Shown: piece after piece, positions 26,574 to 37,028 of the stretch
Layout: each line of letters starts with the position of its first letter
Position numbering within the stretch: position 1 is the first letter of the stretch
DNA from: Rhodanobacter glycinis
Lineage (GTDB): Bacteria; Pseudomonadota; Gammaproteobacteria; Xanthomonadales; Rhodanobacteraceae
Direction: 5' to 3'
Assembly (NCBI RefSeq): GCF_900114325.1
Contig: NZ_FOSR01000005.1
Location: 124,001-188,000, forward strand
DNA length: 64,000 bases
Program-made: the position numbers and the translations under genes
Notes under the pieces: generated by a model
Told to the model about the DNA's origin: nothing
Database searches by the model: none
The model's input: the letters and a program-made list of their open reading frames with translations, nothing else

Positions 26574-29255
26574 ATGCGTCACCTTGTCCGTCCCCTCCTG
26601 CTCACCGCGTTGGCTGCCTGTTGCGGTTCGGCGCTTGCTGCCTCTGCCGACCAGGCACCGAATGGGCGACTGCCGCGCTGGGCGATGCCCGAGTCGTACA
26701 ACATCGCGTTCAAGGTCGATCCGTCGCAGGCGAATTTCTCCGGCGTCACCACCATCAAGCTGAACCTGAAGAAGGCCTCCGACCACCTTTGGCTGGATGG
26801 CGCCGACCTGAAGGTGAGCAAGGTGACGATCACCGATGCCGCCGGCAAGCTGCACACCGGCAAGTACATCGCGTCGCTGCCGAAGGCGGGCGTGGCGCGG
26901 GTCGATTTCGGCACCACGCTGAAGCCGCAGCAGCTCACCCTGACGTTCGACTACACCGCGCCGCTCAACCAGCAGTTGCAAGGCCTGTACAAGGTCAACT
27001 ACGCCGGCAACGCGTACGCGATGACGCAGATGGAGCCGATCAGCGCGCGCTTCGCCTTCCCCAGTTTTGACGAGCCCTCGTTCAAGACGCCGTTCGACAT
27101 CAGCCTGACCATTCCCGACAACCTGGTCGGCGTGGCCAACACCAAGCAGGTGAAGCAGGTCGCCGCCGGCAAGGGCTGGAAGACGCTGACCTTCTCCGAA
27201 ACCAAGCCGCTGCCGACCTACCTGGTGGCCTTCGCGGTGGGTCCGTGGGATGTGGTGAAGGGCCCGGACATCTCGCCCGACGCCTACCGCAGCGAGCCGC
27301 TGCAATTGCGCGGTATCGCCGCCAAGGGCGAAGGCCATCGCATGAAGCACGTGCTCGACGAGACGCCGAGCATCATCCACGCGCTGGAGAACTACTACGG
27401 CTTCGGCTATCCGTGGGACAAGCTCGACCTGCTCGCCGCGCCGGATTTCTCCGCCGGTGCGATGGAGAACGCCGGCCTGGTCACCTTCCGCGACTGGCTG
27501 CTGCTGCTCGATCCGGATTCCCCCGCGCGCAACGTGCGCGGCTCGTTCAACGTCACCGCGCATGAGCTGGCCCACCAGTGGACCGGCGACACCGTCACCA
27601 TGCCGTGGTGGAACGACATCTGGCTCAACGAGGCGTTCGCCACCTGGATGCAGCAGAAGGTGACGATGGAAGTGCATCCGGAATACCGCGCCGATCTGGA
27701 TCGCGTGCGCGGCGCCGAGGGTGCGATGAACAACGACAGCCTGGTCAGCGCGCGCGAGATCCGCCAGCCGATCACCGGCAACGGCGACATCATGACCGCG
27801 TTCGACGGCATTACCTACCAGAAGGGTGCCGCGGTCATCGGCATGTTCGAAGGCTACGTCGGCGAGAAGACCTTCCAGAAGGGCATGCGCGCCTATATCC
27901 AGGCGCACAAGTTCGGCAACGTCACCGCCGACAATCTGGTCGATTCGATTGCCACCGCCGCCGGCAAGGGCGATGCCTTCAAGCATGCGTTCAAGAGCTT
28001 CCTCAACCAGTCCGGCGTGCCGTACGTGCAGACCAAGCTGGAGCAGAAGAACGGCAAGACCGTGCTGGAACTCAAGCAGAGCCGTTACCTGCCACTGGGC
28101 AGCACCGGCGACAGCCATCGTATCTGGGGCATCCCGGTATGCGTGCGTTATGGCGTAGTTGGCGGTAGCAAGGTCGCCTGCGACATGCTCGACAAGGCCA
28201 CCGGTTCGATGGTGCTGGCCGATGCCAGCAAGCCGACCTGGGTGATGCCGAATGCCGACGGTCGTGGCTATTACCGCTTCAGCCTCGACAAGAACGCACT
28301 GGCTGCGCTCAGCAAGCAGGCGGACAAGCTCAGCGACACCGAGCAATTGGCCTATGCCGACGCGATCAGCGCCAGCTTCAAGCGCGGCGATCTGAATGCC
28401 GGCGACGTGCTGATGGCACTGAAGCCGCTGACCCATTCCAAGACCAGCGAAGTGGCCACCGCGCCGATCGGCCAGGTCGCGTGGATCTATCGCCACGAGG
28501 CCACCACCGACGCCCAGCGCGCGCATATCCGTTCGTGGATCGAATCGGCCTACCTGCCGCGGCTGGAGCAGCTCGGCTACGTGCGCAAGGCGGGCGAGTC
28601 CGATGCCGATGCGCTGCTGCGCGGCGCGCTGGCCAGTGCCCTGGCGTTCGACTTCGACGTGCCGCAGGTGCGTGCGGCCTTGCTCAAGCAGGGTGACGCG
28701 GCGCTGCAGAAGAAAGCCGATGGTCGCCTGAACCTGGCCGCGGCCGATCCGGACCTGCTCGGCGATGCGCTGGGCGTGGCGGTGCAGACGAATGGCAAGA
28801 GCGCCGTCGATGCCTTGATCGCCGAACTGCCCAAGACCACCGACCCGGCCTTGCGCAACGGCATCCTCGCCGGACTCAGTGCCGCGCAGACACCGGAATT
28901 GGCGAACGAGGCACGTGACTTCGCGCTGGACAAGTCGGTGAAGGTGGGCGAGATGGCATCGATCCTGCGCGGTGGTCGCGACACCCGGGCCCAGCGTGAC
29001 GCGCTGTGGAGCTGGTTCACCGGCCACTACCCGCAGATCCTGGCGCGTACCGGCAGCTTCGCCGGCGGTCGCCTGCCGATGCTGGCCGCCGGCGGCAGCT
29101 GCTCGAAGGAAGAGGTTGATCGCCTGCAGGCGTTCTTCAAGACCCGCGTGAACGATGCCGCCGGTGCGGCGCGCGGCCTGGCCCAGACCAGCGAGTCGAG
29201 CCTGCTCTGCGCGGCACTGAAGGCCAAGCAGGACCCGAACACGATCATGCACTGA
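26574..29255 (+). CDS. Exported M1-family zinc aminopeptidase
   Basis: The 893-residue protein carries a signal peptide (MRHLVRPLLLTALAACCGSALA) and the M1 domain set. This comprises an N-terminal beta-saddle, the substrate-binding GAMEN (295-299), and the zinc site HELAH (330-334) with the third ligand Glu353 in NDIWLNEAF. An ERAP1-like C-terminal helical domain follows. It removes N-terminal residues from peptides; the export signal suggests a periplasmic or secreted role, unlike cytoplasmic PepN. The start at 26574 is chosen for the signal peptide; an ATG at 26526 is in frame. The gene is divergent from oxyR and ends at a terminator. Confidence 0.92.
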   Translation: MRHLVRPLLLTALAACCGSALAASADQAPNGRLPRWAMPESYNIAFKVDPSQANFSGVTTIKLNLKKASDHLWLDGADLKVSKVTITDAAGKLHTGKYIASLPKAGVARVDFGTTLKPQQLTLTFDYTAPLNQQLQGLYKVNYAGNAYAMTQMEPISARFAFPSFDEPSFKTPFDISLTIPDNLVGVANTKQVKQVAAGKGWKTLTFSETKPLPTYLVAFAVGPWDVVKGPDISPDAYRSEPLQLRGIAAKGEGHRMKHVLDETPSIIHALENYYGFGYPWDKLDLLAAPDFSAGAMENAGLVTFRDWLLLLDPDSPARNVRGSFNVTAHELAHQWTGDTVTMPWWNDIWLNEAFATWMQQKVTMEVHPEYRADLDRVRGAEGAMNNDSLVSAREIRQPITGNGDIMTAFDGITYQKGAAVIGMFEGYVGEKTFQKGMRAYIQAHKFGNVTADNLVDSIATAAGKGDAFKHAFKSFLNQSGVPYVQTKLEQKNGKTVLELKQSRYLPLGSTGDSHRIWGIPVCVRYGVVGGSKVACDMLDKATGSMVLADASKPTWVMPNADGRGYYRFSLDKNALAALSKQADKLSDTEQLAYADAISASFKRGDLNAGDVLMALKPLTHSKTSEVATAPIGQVAWIYRHEATTDAQRAHIRSWIESAYLPRLEQLGYVRKAGESDADALLRGALASALAFDFDVPQVRAALLKQGDAALQKKADGRLNLAAADPDLLGDALGVAVQTNGKSAVDALIAELPKTTDPALRNGILAGLSAAQTPELANEARDFALDKSVKVGEMASILRGGRDTRAQRDALWSWFTGHYPQILARTGSFAGGRLPMLAAGGSCSKEEVDRLQAFFKTRVNDAAGAARGLAQTSESSLLCAALKAKQDPNTIMH

Positions 29256-29280
29256 TCGTTTCCGGTTGAGCTGAAAACGA

Positions 29281-29312
29281 ACGCCGGGCGGCGCGAACCG
29301 CCCGGCGTTTTT
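29281..29312 (+). terminator. Terminator of the M1 aminopeptidase gene
   Basis: ACGCCGGGCGG, loop CGCGAA, CCGCCCGGCGT then TTTTT forms a GC-rich stem with a T-run 26 bases after the stop codon. Confidence 0.9.
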
Positions 29313-29358
29313 CGTGTGGAGTCATGAAGGATCGCGGTGCAACGGGATCGCGCCAACC

Positions 29359-29532
29359 GGCCCAGGAGCGTGGGCGGTAGAAACTTTCGAGGCGAAAAAG
29401 TGGCTGCGTGAGGACAGATTTTCGACGATTCGCCGGCCCATAGTGGTTCTATGGGCCAAGAAGCGACGGAGATATGGACCACGCAGGCGCTTTTGCAGCC
29501 CGGAAGATTTCTGCCGCCCACGCTCCTAGGCC
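29359..29532. repeat. 174-bp near-palindromic element
   Basis: The outer 25 bases at each end are reverse complements with two mismatches (GGCCCAGGAGCGTGGGCGG on the left, CCGCCCACGCTCCTAGGCC on the right). The centre, 29435-29457, is a perfect GGCCCATAG-TGGTT-CTATGGGCC hairpin. Between them the two arms still align with scattered mismatches, so the whole unit folds as one long imperfect hairpin. It contains no gene. It sits between the terminator of the aminopeptidase gene and the stop of the opposite-strand esterase gene. Confidence 0.85.
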
Positions 29533-29558
29533 ATGCGTCTGCGGTGCGGCGTCCCTGG

Positions 29559-30530
29559 TCAGCGAGTGACGTGGAGATGCAACGGCCCGCTTCGCGTCGC
29601 CACTGTCACCTGATCGACCTGGCCGGTGGCATGTGCGCGAATGAAAGCCACGCAATCCTGCAGCACCGGTGCCTTCCGGCGAAACGGCGAGGACAGCGCC
29701 AGCAGAATGGCCGCGTGGCCGATGCCGGGATACAGCTTCAGTTCGACCGGTTCGCCCAGTCGCTGCATCGCGCTGGCGAGTGAGCGCGCGTTTTGCGGTT
29801 TCACCACGCGGTCGGCCAGTCCTTGCAGCAACAGCATCGGCGGCTCGTTGCCGTCGACGAAGTTCACCGGCTGCGATTGCCGTTGTGCCTGCGGCGTATG
29901 GCCGAACATGTCGATGAACTTCGGGTCGGTCAGCGGCAGGAAATCGTACGGGCCGGCCAGGCCGATAAAGCCGTCCAGTTGCCCCGGATGCATGTCGACA
30001 CCGGCCAGCCAGCGTTCGTCCGTGGCAAGCAATGCACCGATATGTGCGCCGGCTGAATGCCCCATCAGAAACAGTTGCTGCGCATCGCCGCCGTAGTCGG
30101 CGGCGTGGGCGTGCGTCCATGCCACGGCCTCGGCGGCATCCTGCATGAAACCGGCCATGCGCACCTGCGGCCATTTGCGATAGTCGGGAATCACCACCAC
30201 CAAGCCCTGTTGCGCCAGTACGCGACCAAGCCAGCGATACCACCGGCGTTGGCCGGACATCCAGCTGCCGCCGTAGAAAAACACCACCACGGGTGCGTGG
30301 TGGGCATCGGCGGGTGCGTAGACATCCAGTGCGAGCCGCTTCGGCCGGTTGAAGACCATGCTGTGCCGGACTACGCCGGGCGGGTGGCCTTGCACGAGGT
30401 TCAATCCGCCGAAAAGCGTGGCCTGGCAGCCGCCGAGCAATACGCTGGCCAGTGCGGCCAGCAACAGGTTGCGCCGTTTGCGGCGCCGGGATGACGCGGG
30501 CGATGGCTGGGGGAATGGATGTTTGGACAT
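29559..30530 (-). CDS. Lipoprotein alpha/beta-hydrolase (esterase/acylhydrolase type)
   Basis: This 323-residue protein has a signal sequence with lipobox LLGGC, so it should be lipid-anchored in the cell envelope by the lgt pathway. The hydrolase fold shows the oxyanion GGSW (VVVFFYGGSWMSG), the nucleophile elbow GHSAGAH, the Asp in GLADRVV and the His in GIGHAA. It belongs to the BD-FAE/esterase group; its natural ester is unknown. The start at 30530 puts the arginine-rich SSRRRKRRN before the hydrophobic core. It is divergent from prmC. Confidence 0.87.
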   Translation of the reverse strand: MSKHPFPQPSPASSRRRKRRNLLLAALASVLLGGCQATLFGGLNLVQGHPPGVVRHSMVFNRPKRLALDVYAPADAHHAPVVVFFYGGSWMSGQRRWYRWLGRVLAQQGLVVVIPDYRKWPQVRMAGFMQDAAEAVAWTHAHAADYGGDAQQLFLMGHSAGAHIGALLATDERWLAGVDMHPGQLDGFIGLAGPYDFLPLTDPKFIDMFGHTPQAQRQSQPVNFVDGNEPPMLLLQGLADRVVKPQNARSLASAMQRLGEPVELKLYPGIGHAAILLALSSPFRRKAPVLQDCVAFIRAHATGQVDQVTVATRSGPLHLHVTR

Positions 30531-30698
30531 GGGGAATCCGGAAACCGTGCGACGTGTTGATGGATACGCAAGCCGGCAGGGAAAGGATGCATCGACGCAG
30601 TGCATGCCGCGCGTGAGGCTTCCCTCTAAACTCGCTTCATCAACGTTCTTTCGGGAATTCTCCGATGCCGGTTCCTGCGCCGACGGATCTGCCGAGCC

Positions 30699-31550
30699 AT
30701 GACTGATGTACGCGAGCTGCTTGCGACCGCCACGCGCACGCTGGGCGAGCGCGTCGACGCCGAGGTGCTGCTGCTGCATGCCCTCGGCAAGCCGCGCAGC
30801 TGGCTGTTCGCGCATGCGGAGGATGCGGTGGATGCAACGGTCGCCGCGGCTTACGCAGCGCTGGTCGAACGTCGCGCCGCGGGCGAGCCGGTGGCCTATC
30901 TCACCGGCCGTCGCGGGTTCTGGACACTGGAACTGGAGGTCAGCCCGGCGACGCTGATTCCGCGTCCGGAAACCGAGCGGCTGGTGGAACTGGCACTGGA
31001 ACGGTTGCCGTCCGATGCGGTGGTGCGCGTGGCCGACCTGGGCACCGGCAGTGGCGCCATCGCGCTGGCGCTGGCCAGCGAGCGGCCGCAGGCCCGGGTT
31101 GTCGCCACCGATGCCAGTGCTGCGGCGCTGGCGGTCGCGCGCCGCAACGCGCAGCGACTGGGCATCCGCAACGTGCAATTCGCGCAAGGCGACTGGTTGG
31201 CTCCGCTGCAGGGCGAGCGCTTCGCGTTGGTCGTTTCCAATCCGCCGTATATCGAGGCGGGCGATGCGCATCTGGGACAGGGCGATTTGCGTTTCGAGCC
31301 CGCGTCCGCGCTGGCGTCCGGCAGCGATGGCCTCGACGATATCCGCCGCATCGTGCATGACGCACGCGAGGTGCTGCTCCCCGATGGCTGGCTGTTGTTC
31401 GAGCACGGCTGGAACCAGGGCGAGGCCGTGCGCGCCTTGCTGTGCGATGCCGGTTACGGAGAGGTATTCACCGCTCGGGACATTGAATCGCGCGACCGCG
31501 TCAGTGGCGGTTGCCGGCCCGGGTTGCAAGCGCCGTGCACATCAGCGTGA
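30699..31550 (+). CDS. prmC: Release factor glutamine methyltransferase
   Basis: PrmC (HemK) methylates the glutamine of the GGQ motif in RF1 and RF2. The 283-residue protein has the N-terminal helical domain ([18 protein letters not shown]), the PrmC-specific [14 protein letters not shown], the SAM-binding [16 protein letters not shown] and the active-site NPPYIE. The start at 30699 gives the canonical length. In many proteobacteria prmC sits beside prfA; here it stands alone between a divergent lipoprotein esterase gene and a broken TonB receptor. Confidence 0.95.
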   Translation: MTDVRELLATATRTLGERVDAEVLLLHALGKPRSWLFAHAEDAVDATVAAAYAALVERRAAGEPVAYLTGRRGFWTLELEVSPATLIPRPETERLVELALERLPSDAVVRVADLGTGSGAIALALASERPQARVVATDASAAALAVARRNAQRLGIRNVQFAQGDWLAPLQGERFALVVSNPPYIEAGDAHLGQGDLRFEPASALASGSDGLDDIRRIVHDAREVLLPDGWLLFEHGWNQGEAVRALLCDAGYGEVFTARDIESRDRVSGGCRPGLQAPCTSA

Positions 31551-31601
31551 CGGCGCGCGGGGTTACACTCGGGCGGTCCATTCGACTGACCGGGTGTGGG
31601 C

Positions 31602-33991
31602 ATGGGCACGTCCTCTGCACGAGGTTCCATCGGGGCCGGGCACGACCATCATGACCGCCCCGGCGCCACCGACCGACGACCGCTGACACGGGCGATCTGC
31701 ACGGCCCTGCTGCTGGCCCTGGCCGGAGCGGCGCCTGCATGGGCGGCTGCGCCAGTCAGCCAGCAGGTCATCGGGAAGGCATCAACCACGGCTGCATCCG
31801 GCACGTCGGTGCACCCGGCGCAAGACAAGGCCGCGACAAAGCATGCGGTGACGCTGGGCGAGGTGATGGTCACCGCCGATCGCCGCCGCGAGCCATCGCG
31901 TGAAGTGCCGATGCATGTGGACGAAGTGCCTGCCAGCCGTTTGCGCAGGCTGGGCGCGCAGTCGCTCGGCGATTACGTGTCGTACCAGCCGGGCGTGTTC
32001 TTCGCCAGCCAGGGCGGCGCGGGACAGGGCCAGCTGGTGATGCGCGGCGTGTCCACCGGCAACCAGACCAGCCCCACCGTGTCGGTCTACATCGATGACG
32101 TGCCGGTGGGCGGGAGTACGGTGTATGCCTCGGCCGCGACCTTCGTGTTCGATCCGGCGCTGCTGGACCTGGACCACATCGAGTTCCTGTTCGGCCCGCA
32201 AGGCACCTTGTACGGTGCCGGTTCCATGGGCGGGTTGATCAAGTACGTGACCCACCAGCCCGACACGGATCGCTTCGGCGGCAACGCCGGTGTCGACATC
32301 TCGCACACCCAGGGTGCCGGCATGGGCTACACCGAGCACGCCACGCTGAACTTGCCGCTGGTGGAGGGTGTGGCCGCGCTGCGGGCCTCGGTGTTCGACC
32401 GGCACAGTGCCGGCGTCTACCGGGCAGTGGGTGAAACGCCGGCCAGCGGCGCCGATCGCACGCATACCCGTGGCGCGCGCGTGCAATTGCAGGTGGATGC
32501 CAGCAGCCGGCTCAGCTTCAATCTCAGTGCGATGGCGCAGAAAATCGCCGCCGATGGCCTGTCGATGGCCGACTATTCGCTGGCCACCGGCCGGCCGGTT
32601 TCGGGCGGCCCGTACCATCGGCGACTCAACCATCGCGAACCGTTTTCGCAGACCTTGCAGCTGTATGCGTTCCGCGCCGGTTACGAATTCGGCTGGGCCC
32701 ACCTGGACTGGATCAGCTCGTACCAGAACTTCGTCAATCGCAGCGTGCAGGATTATCCGGACGGTTTCCTGGCGCTGCTCAACGTGCTCGGCCCGGCTTT
32801 CGGTGTGGACCGCCAACTCAGTTCGCTTTATGTCGACTCGCGCTACGACGTGCACAAGACTTCGCAGGAAATGCGGCTGACCTCGCGCAAGGGCGAACAC
32901 ATCGACTGGCTGGCCGGGATGTGGTTCAACCGCGAAGAGGCGTGGGAGCAATACGCGCTGGAAGGCGCCAATCTGCCGCCACCGGGGAACAGCGTGTTGC
33001 TGACCCAGCGGGTCAACGCCCGCTTCGAGGAATACGCCGGCTACGGCAATGTCACCTGGCACGTCACGCCGACGATGGATGTATCCGCCGGCCTGCGCGC
33101 CAGCGGCAACGCCCAGCAATTGTCGAATGTCGAAAGTGGCGCGGTGGCGGGCAGCGCGGGCGGTTTTCGCGAGCACATGATCAGTGACGACATCACCAAG
33201 ATGCTGACCTTCAGCTATCGCCCGGACAAGACGCACAGCTATTACCTGCGCGCCTCCACCGGCTATCGGCCCGGTGGGCTGCAGGCGCCGGTGACGAGCA
33301 CCATCTTCGGCGCCAATCCCGGTGCGAAGAACAGCTTCGGCTCGGACACGCTGCAGAGTTACGAGCTGGGTTACAAGGGCAGCCATCTGGCGGGCGACTG
33401 AATATCGGCGCGGATGTCTACGACATCGAATGGCACCGCATGCAGCTGATCACCTACACCGTTGGCAATGCCATCATCGAGAACACCGGCGATGCGCGTA
33501 TCGATGGTCTGGAGCTGCAGGCGACCTGGCGCGACGGGCCGTGGCTGTTGAGCGGTTCCGGCGCATGGACCGATGCCCGCACGCTCGAGGGCAATTCGCA
33601 ACAGGGCATTGCCGCCCATGCACGCCTGCCGTACTCGGCGCGTATCGCGACCACGCTGGCCGCGAAATACACGGGTCGGTTTCATGGCCATGAGAGCTAC
33701 GTCGGTGCGACCGTGCGTGTATCGAGTCGACGCCACGCCGGCTTTCCCGGCGATGCGAGCGATCCGGATTTCAAGCTGCCGGGTTACGGCATGCTGGACC
33801 TCGATGCCGGCGTGGTGTTGCGCCATGGCATCGATGTGGACGTCTATCTGCGCAACGCGCTCGATCGCCGCGTGCCGGTGGGCGCGCTCAACGACCAGTC
33901 GATCAATTTCCTGGCCAGCGTGGGCGGGCCGATGCTGGTGCATCTGACTACGCCACGCACGCTGGGGGTGTCGGTCGAGGTGCCGTTCTGA
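31602..33991 (+). pseudogene. TonB-dependent receptor broken by a one-base frameshift
   Basis: The first part (31602-33401, 599 residues) has a long N-region, a signal hydrophobic core (ICTALLLALAGAAPAWA), a TonB box-like VTLGEVMVTADRR, a plug domain (YVSYQPGVFF, QGTLYGAGSMGGLIKYVT) and most of the barrel. It stops at GSHLAGD. The next reading frame continues at 33395 with RLNIGADVYDIEW, exactly what follows in such receptors, and runs to 33991, ending in SVEVPF. Loss of one G from the GGG at 33392-33394 explains the change. Either the gene is inactive or the base is a sequencing error; the remaining sequence shows no further damage. Confidence 0.85.
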
Positions 33992-34029
33992 GCGCCTGGC
34001 GAGGGCGCACGTCCCCGAGCAAGAGTGGT

Positions 34030-34120
34030 TTGTAGGAGCCCGCTGGCGGGCGATGTTTTCAGGCTTTCCGCTCGCAGAAGCGCCAGAACAGGAGCATCGC
34101 CCGCGAGCGGGCTCCTACAA
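34030..34120. repeat. REP-like hairpin, copy 3
   Basis: Arms at 34030-34055 and 34095-34120 pair at 25 of 26 positions. The arm begins TTGTAGGAGCCCGC, close to copy 1 at 983. It lies between the convergent broken receptor and dxs. Confidence 0.85.
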
Positions 34121-34193
34121 AAAGCGGGCCTGCCTGCGGAAGCAAGGCTTCGAACAGGCTCCGGGAATGCCGTGCGACGAGGCCCGGAGGGCC

Positions 34194-36086
34194 TCAGCCG
34201 GCGTTGGCAGCGAGGGCAGCCGCGCGTTGCGGGAAGCGCGCAAGGATCGCGTGGCGGATGCCGGGCAAATCGAGGCCGGCCATCGACAGCACTTCCTCGC
34301 GGCTGCCGTGTTCCAGATAGGTGTCGGGCAGGCCCAGGTGCAGGATCGGCAGGGTGACGCCGTGCGCGGCCAGGCATTCGGCCACGGCCGAGCCCGCGCC
34401 GCCGGCGACGGCATTGTCTTCCAGCGTGATGAAGGCATCGTGCGTGTGGGCCAGCTCCAGCACCATCGCTTCGTCCAGCGGCTTCACGAAGCGCATGTTG
34501 ACCAGGGTGGCATCCAGTTCGGCGGCAATGACCGCCGCCGGCGCCAGCATCGCGCCAAAGCTGAGGATGGCCAGGCCGTGGCCGCGACGACGCAGGTCGG
34601 CCTTGCCGATCGGCAGGGTTTCCAGCTCATGGTGGATCGCGGTGCCGGGGCCGGTGCCACGCGGATAGCGGATCGCGGCCGGGCCGGCATGCCGGAAGCC
34701 GGTGCTGAGCATCATGCGGCATTCGTTCTCGTCGGCCGGCGCCATGATCACCATGTTCGGCAGGCAGCGCAGGAAGGTCAGGTCGAAGCTGCCCGAATGC
34801 GTGGCGCCGTCCGGCCCGACCACGCCGGCGCGGTCGATGGCGAAGGTGACGTCGAGATTCTGCAGCGCCACGTCGTGGATGGCCTGGTCGTAGGCGCGTT
34901 GCAGGAAGGTGGAGTAGATCGCCACCACCGGCTTGGCGCCTTCGCAGGCCATGCCGGCGGCCAGCGTCACCGCATGCTGCTCGGCGATGGCGACGTCGAA
35001 ATAACGCTCCGGGTATTCCTTGGAGAAGCGCACCAGGCCGGAGCCTTCGCGCATCGCCGGGGTGATGCCGAGCAGGCGCTCGTCGGCGGCCGCCATGTCG
35101 CATAGCCAGTCGCCGAAGATGTCGGTGTAGGTGGGCTTGGCCGGCTTGGGCTTTTTCACCACGCCGGCATCGGGATCGAACGGGCCGACCGCGTGGTATT
35201 CGATCTGCGCCTGCTCGGCGGGCGCGTAGCCCTTGCCCTTGGTGGTGACCACATGCAGCAGTTGCGGGCCGGGCAGGCTTTTCACCGTGCGCAGCGCAGT
35301 CAGCAATTGCGGGATGTTGTGGCCGTCGATCGGGCCGGTGTAATGGAAGCCCAGTTCCTCGAACAGCGTCGAGGGCACGAACATGCCCTTGGCGTGCTCT
35401 TCCCAGCGCTTGAAGAAGCGGCCGGCGAAGGACTGTTTCGGGATCGCCCGCTTGGCCCGCTCGCGCACGGCATTGAGTCGGCGGCTGGCCATGGCGCGCG
35501 CCATCATCTTGGTCATCGCGCCCACGTTCTCGCTGATCGACATGCCGTTGTCGTTGAATACCACCAGCATGTCCGGTTCCACGTCGCCACCGTGGTTGAG
35601 CGCCTCGAACGCCATGCCGGCGGTGATGGCGCCGTCGCCGATCACCGCCACCACCTTGCGCTTGTCACCCTTGCGCTGTGCGGCAATGGCCATGCCCAGG
35701 GCGGCCGAGATCGAGGTGGACGAATGACCGACGCCGAAGGTGTCGTATTCGCTTTCCTCGCGGCGCGGGAACGGTGCCAGGCCGTCCTTTTTCTTGATCG
35801 TGGTGATGCGATCGCGGCGGCCGGTAAGGATCTTGTGCGGATAACACTGGTGCCCGACGTCCCACACCAGGCGGTCGTCCGGCGTGTTGAACACATGGTG
35901 CAGGGCCACGGTCAGTTCGACCACGCCGAGTCCGGCGCCGAAGTGCCCGCCGGAGCTGGCCACCGATTCGATCAGGTAGGCGCGCAGCTCGTCGGCGACC
36001 GCGGTCAGCTGGTCGTCGGGAATGCGGCGCAGGTCGGTAGGCGCCTCAATGGACGCCAGATGCGGGTAACGGACAGGATCGATCAT
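34194..36086 (-). CDS. dxs: 1-deoxy-D-xylulose-5-phosphate synthase
   Basis: Dxs condenses pyruvate with glyceraldehyde 3-phosphate using thiamine diphosphate, the first step of the MEP isoprenoid pathway. The 630-residue protein has the N-terminal [23 protein letters not shown] (with the catalytic His), the ThDP motif [18 protein letters not shown], and the transketolase pyrimidine and C-terminal domains ([29 protein letters not shown]). The start at 36086 gives the family length. It is a single gene on the minus strand followed by the HNH gene upstream on the same strand. Confidence 0.96.
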   Translation of the reverse strand: MIDPVRYPHLASIEAPTDLRRIPDDQLTAVADELRAYLIESVASSGGHFGAGLGVVELTVALHHVFNTPDDRLVWDVGHQCYPHKILTGRRDRITTIKKKDGLAPFPRREESEYDTFGVGHSSTSISAALGMAIAAQRKGDKRKVVAVIGDGAITAGMAFEALNHGGDVEPDMLVVFNDNGMSISENVGAMTKMMARAMASRRLNAVRERAKRAIPKQSFAGRFFKRWEEHAKGMFVPSTLFEELGFHYTGPIDGHNIPQLLTALRTVKSLPGPQLLHVVTTKGKGYAPAEQAQIEYHAVGPFDPDAGVVKKPKPAKPTYTDIFGDWLCDMAAADERLLGITPAMREGSGLVRFSKEYPERYFDVAIAEQHAVTLAAGMACEGAKPVVAIYSTFLQRAYDQAIHDVALQNLDVTFAIDRAGVVGPDGATHSGSFDLTFLRCLPNMVIMAPADENECRMMLSTGFRHAGPAAIRYPRGTGPGTAIHHELETLPIGKADLRRRGHGLAILSFGAMLAPAAVIAAELDATLVNMRFVKPLDEAMVLELAHTHDAFITLEDNAVAGGAGSAVAECLAAHGVTLPILHLGLPDTYLEHGSREEVLSMAGLDLPGIRHAILARFPQRAAALAANAG

Positions 36087-36178
36087 CTGCGTATTGTTGG
36101 CCCAGCGGCGGGGCGGGGCAAGGGCAGCGGCATGGAAAGTGCGGGGCAGCGGGGCGCTGGCCGCTGTCCTGCGGGCTT

Positions 36179-36781
36179 TCAGGCGGCGTGGGCGGCGCGC
36201 CGGTCCCGCGGCAGATGGCTGACCAGGAACTCCATCTGGTCGGCCAGGATGTTGCGGTTGGACAGGATCAGGTGTTCCACCCAGCTCGGCCGATAGGGCA
36301 CCGCCAGCAAGGGCATCTGGGCCTGCTGCGGGGTGCGGTTGCTCTTGCGCAGATTGCAGGCGAGGCAGGCGCTGACCACGTTCTCCCATTCGTCACGGCC
36401 GCCCTTGGACACCGGCAGCACATGATCGCGGGTGAGTCCGCCCCGGTTGAAATGCGCGCCGCAATACAGGCACAGGTGGCGGTCGCGGGCGAACAATGCG
36501 GTGTTGGTGAGCGCCGGAGCAGGGTCGATCGCGTACTCGCGGCAATGGCCGGTGCTGGCGATGATCGGATGCAGCTGCAGCGTGCTCTGTACGCCCAGGG
36601 CGCGATTCTGGCCGCCATGGACGGTGAGGCAGGGGTCGCCCAAGGTCCAGGCCACGGCGTCGCGGACGTAGAGGCATACCGCGTCCTGCCAGCTGATCCA
36701 GTCGAGGATCCTGCCGGCGGCGTCCAGCGACAGCACGCGGGTCGAATGGAGATCGGCCCGGATTGGCACTTCCATCAGCAT
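36179..36781 (-). CDS. HNH endonuclease family protein
   Basis: The 200-residue protein has the HNH/zinc pattern [41 protein letters not shown]. The DHVLP histidine, the asparagine in WENVV and two CxxC pairs are all present. These small, single-domain HNH proteins are widespread in Xanthomonadales and are often not part of restriction systems. No methylase or immunity gene lies beside it. An AAGGACG site precedes the ATG at 36781. It lies 93 bases upstream of dxs on the same strand and may be co-transcribed. Confidence 0.88.
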   Translation of the reverse strand: MLMEVPIRADLHSTRVLSLDAAGRILDWISWQDAVCLYVRDAVAWTLGDPCLTVHGGQNRALGVQSTLQLHPIIASTGHCREYAIDPAPALTNTALFARDRHLCLYCGAHFNRGGLTRDHVLPVSKGGRDEWENVVSACLACNLRKSNRTPQQAQMPLLAVPYRPSWVEHLILSNRNILADQMEFLVSHLPRDRRAAHAA

Positions 36782-37028
36782 GTGTTTCGTCCTTCAGCCT
36801 GAAGCGAAAGATCGGTCCAGCAATGCCCGAGTAAACGCAGCATAGAACAAACCTGTTGCAAAACGCATGCAAATCCCTTGCAGGACAGGTAGATGCCTGT
36901 TCAGGAAGCCCCGTTCGCCGAGGCGCCCGCGCGCTGATATAGTGCCTATTCATCTGTAGACCCGACGCCGGGTTTGGGAGGGGGAGCCGCTGGTGGCGAC
37001 CCCGGCACGGCGGGGCAGAGGTAATAAC
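36782..37028 (+). promoter_or_regulatory. Intergenic region with candidate promoter for the SapC gene
   Basis: TATAGT at 36938-36943 could be a -10, with a weak TTCGCC at 36914-36919 eighteen bases before it. The rest of the 247 bases, divergent between the HNH and SapC genes, contains no recognisable gene. AGAGG just before 37029 supports the GTG start. Confidence 0.35.

Noticed and set aside
26535-29252. 905-codon minus-strand frame opposite the M1 aminopeptidase
   Set aside because: Shadow frame; the plus frame has GAMEN and HELAH motifs, and the minus frame has no recognisable domain.
31602-33991. Programmed frameshift in the third TonB receptor
   Set aside because: No heptameric slippery sequence or downstream stimulator is evident; simple loss of a G or a read error is the plainer explanation.
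36179-36781. Restriction or toxin-antitoxin system around the HNH nuclease
   Set aside because: No methylase, specificity or immunity gene is beside it; dxs and a SapC-family gene are its neighbours.
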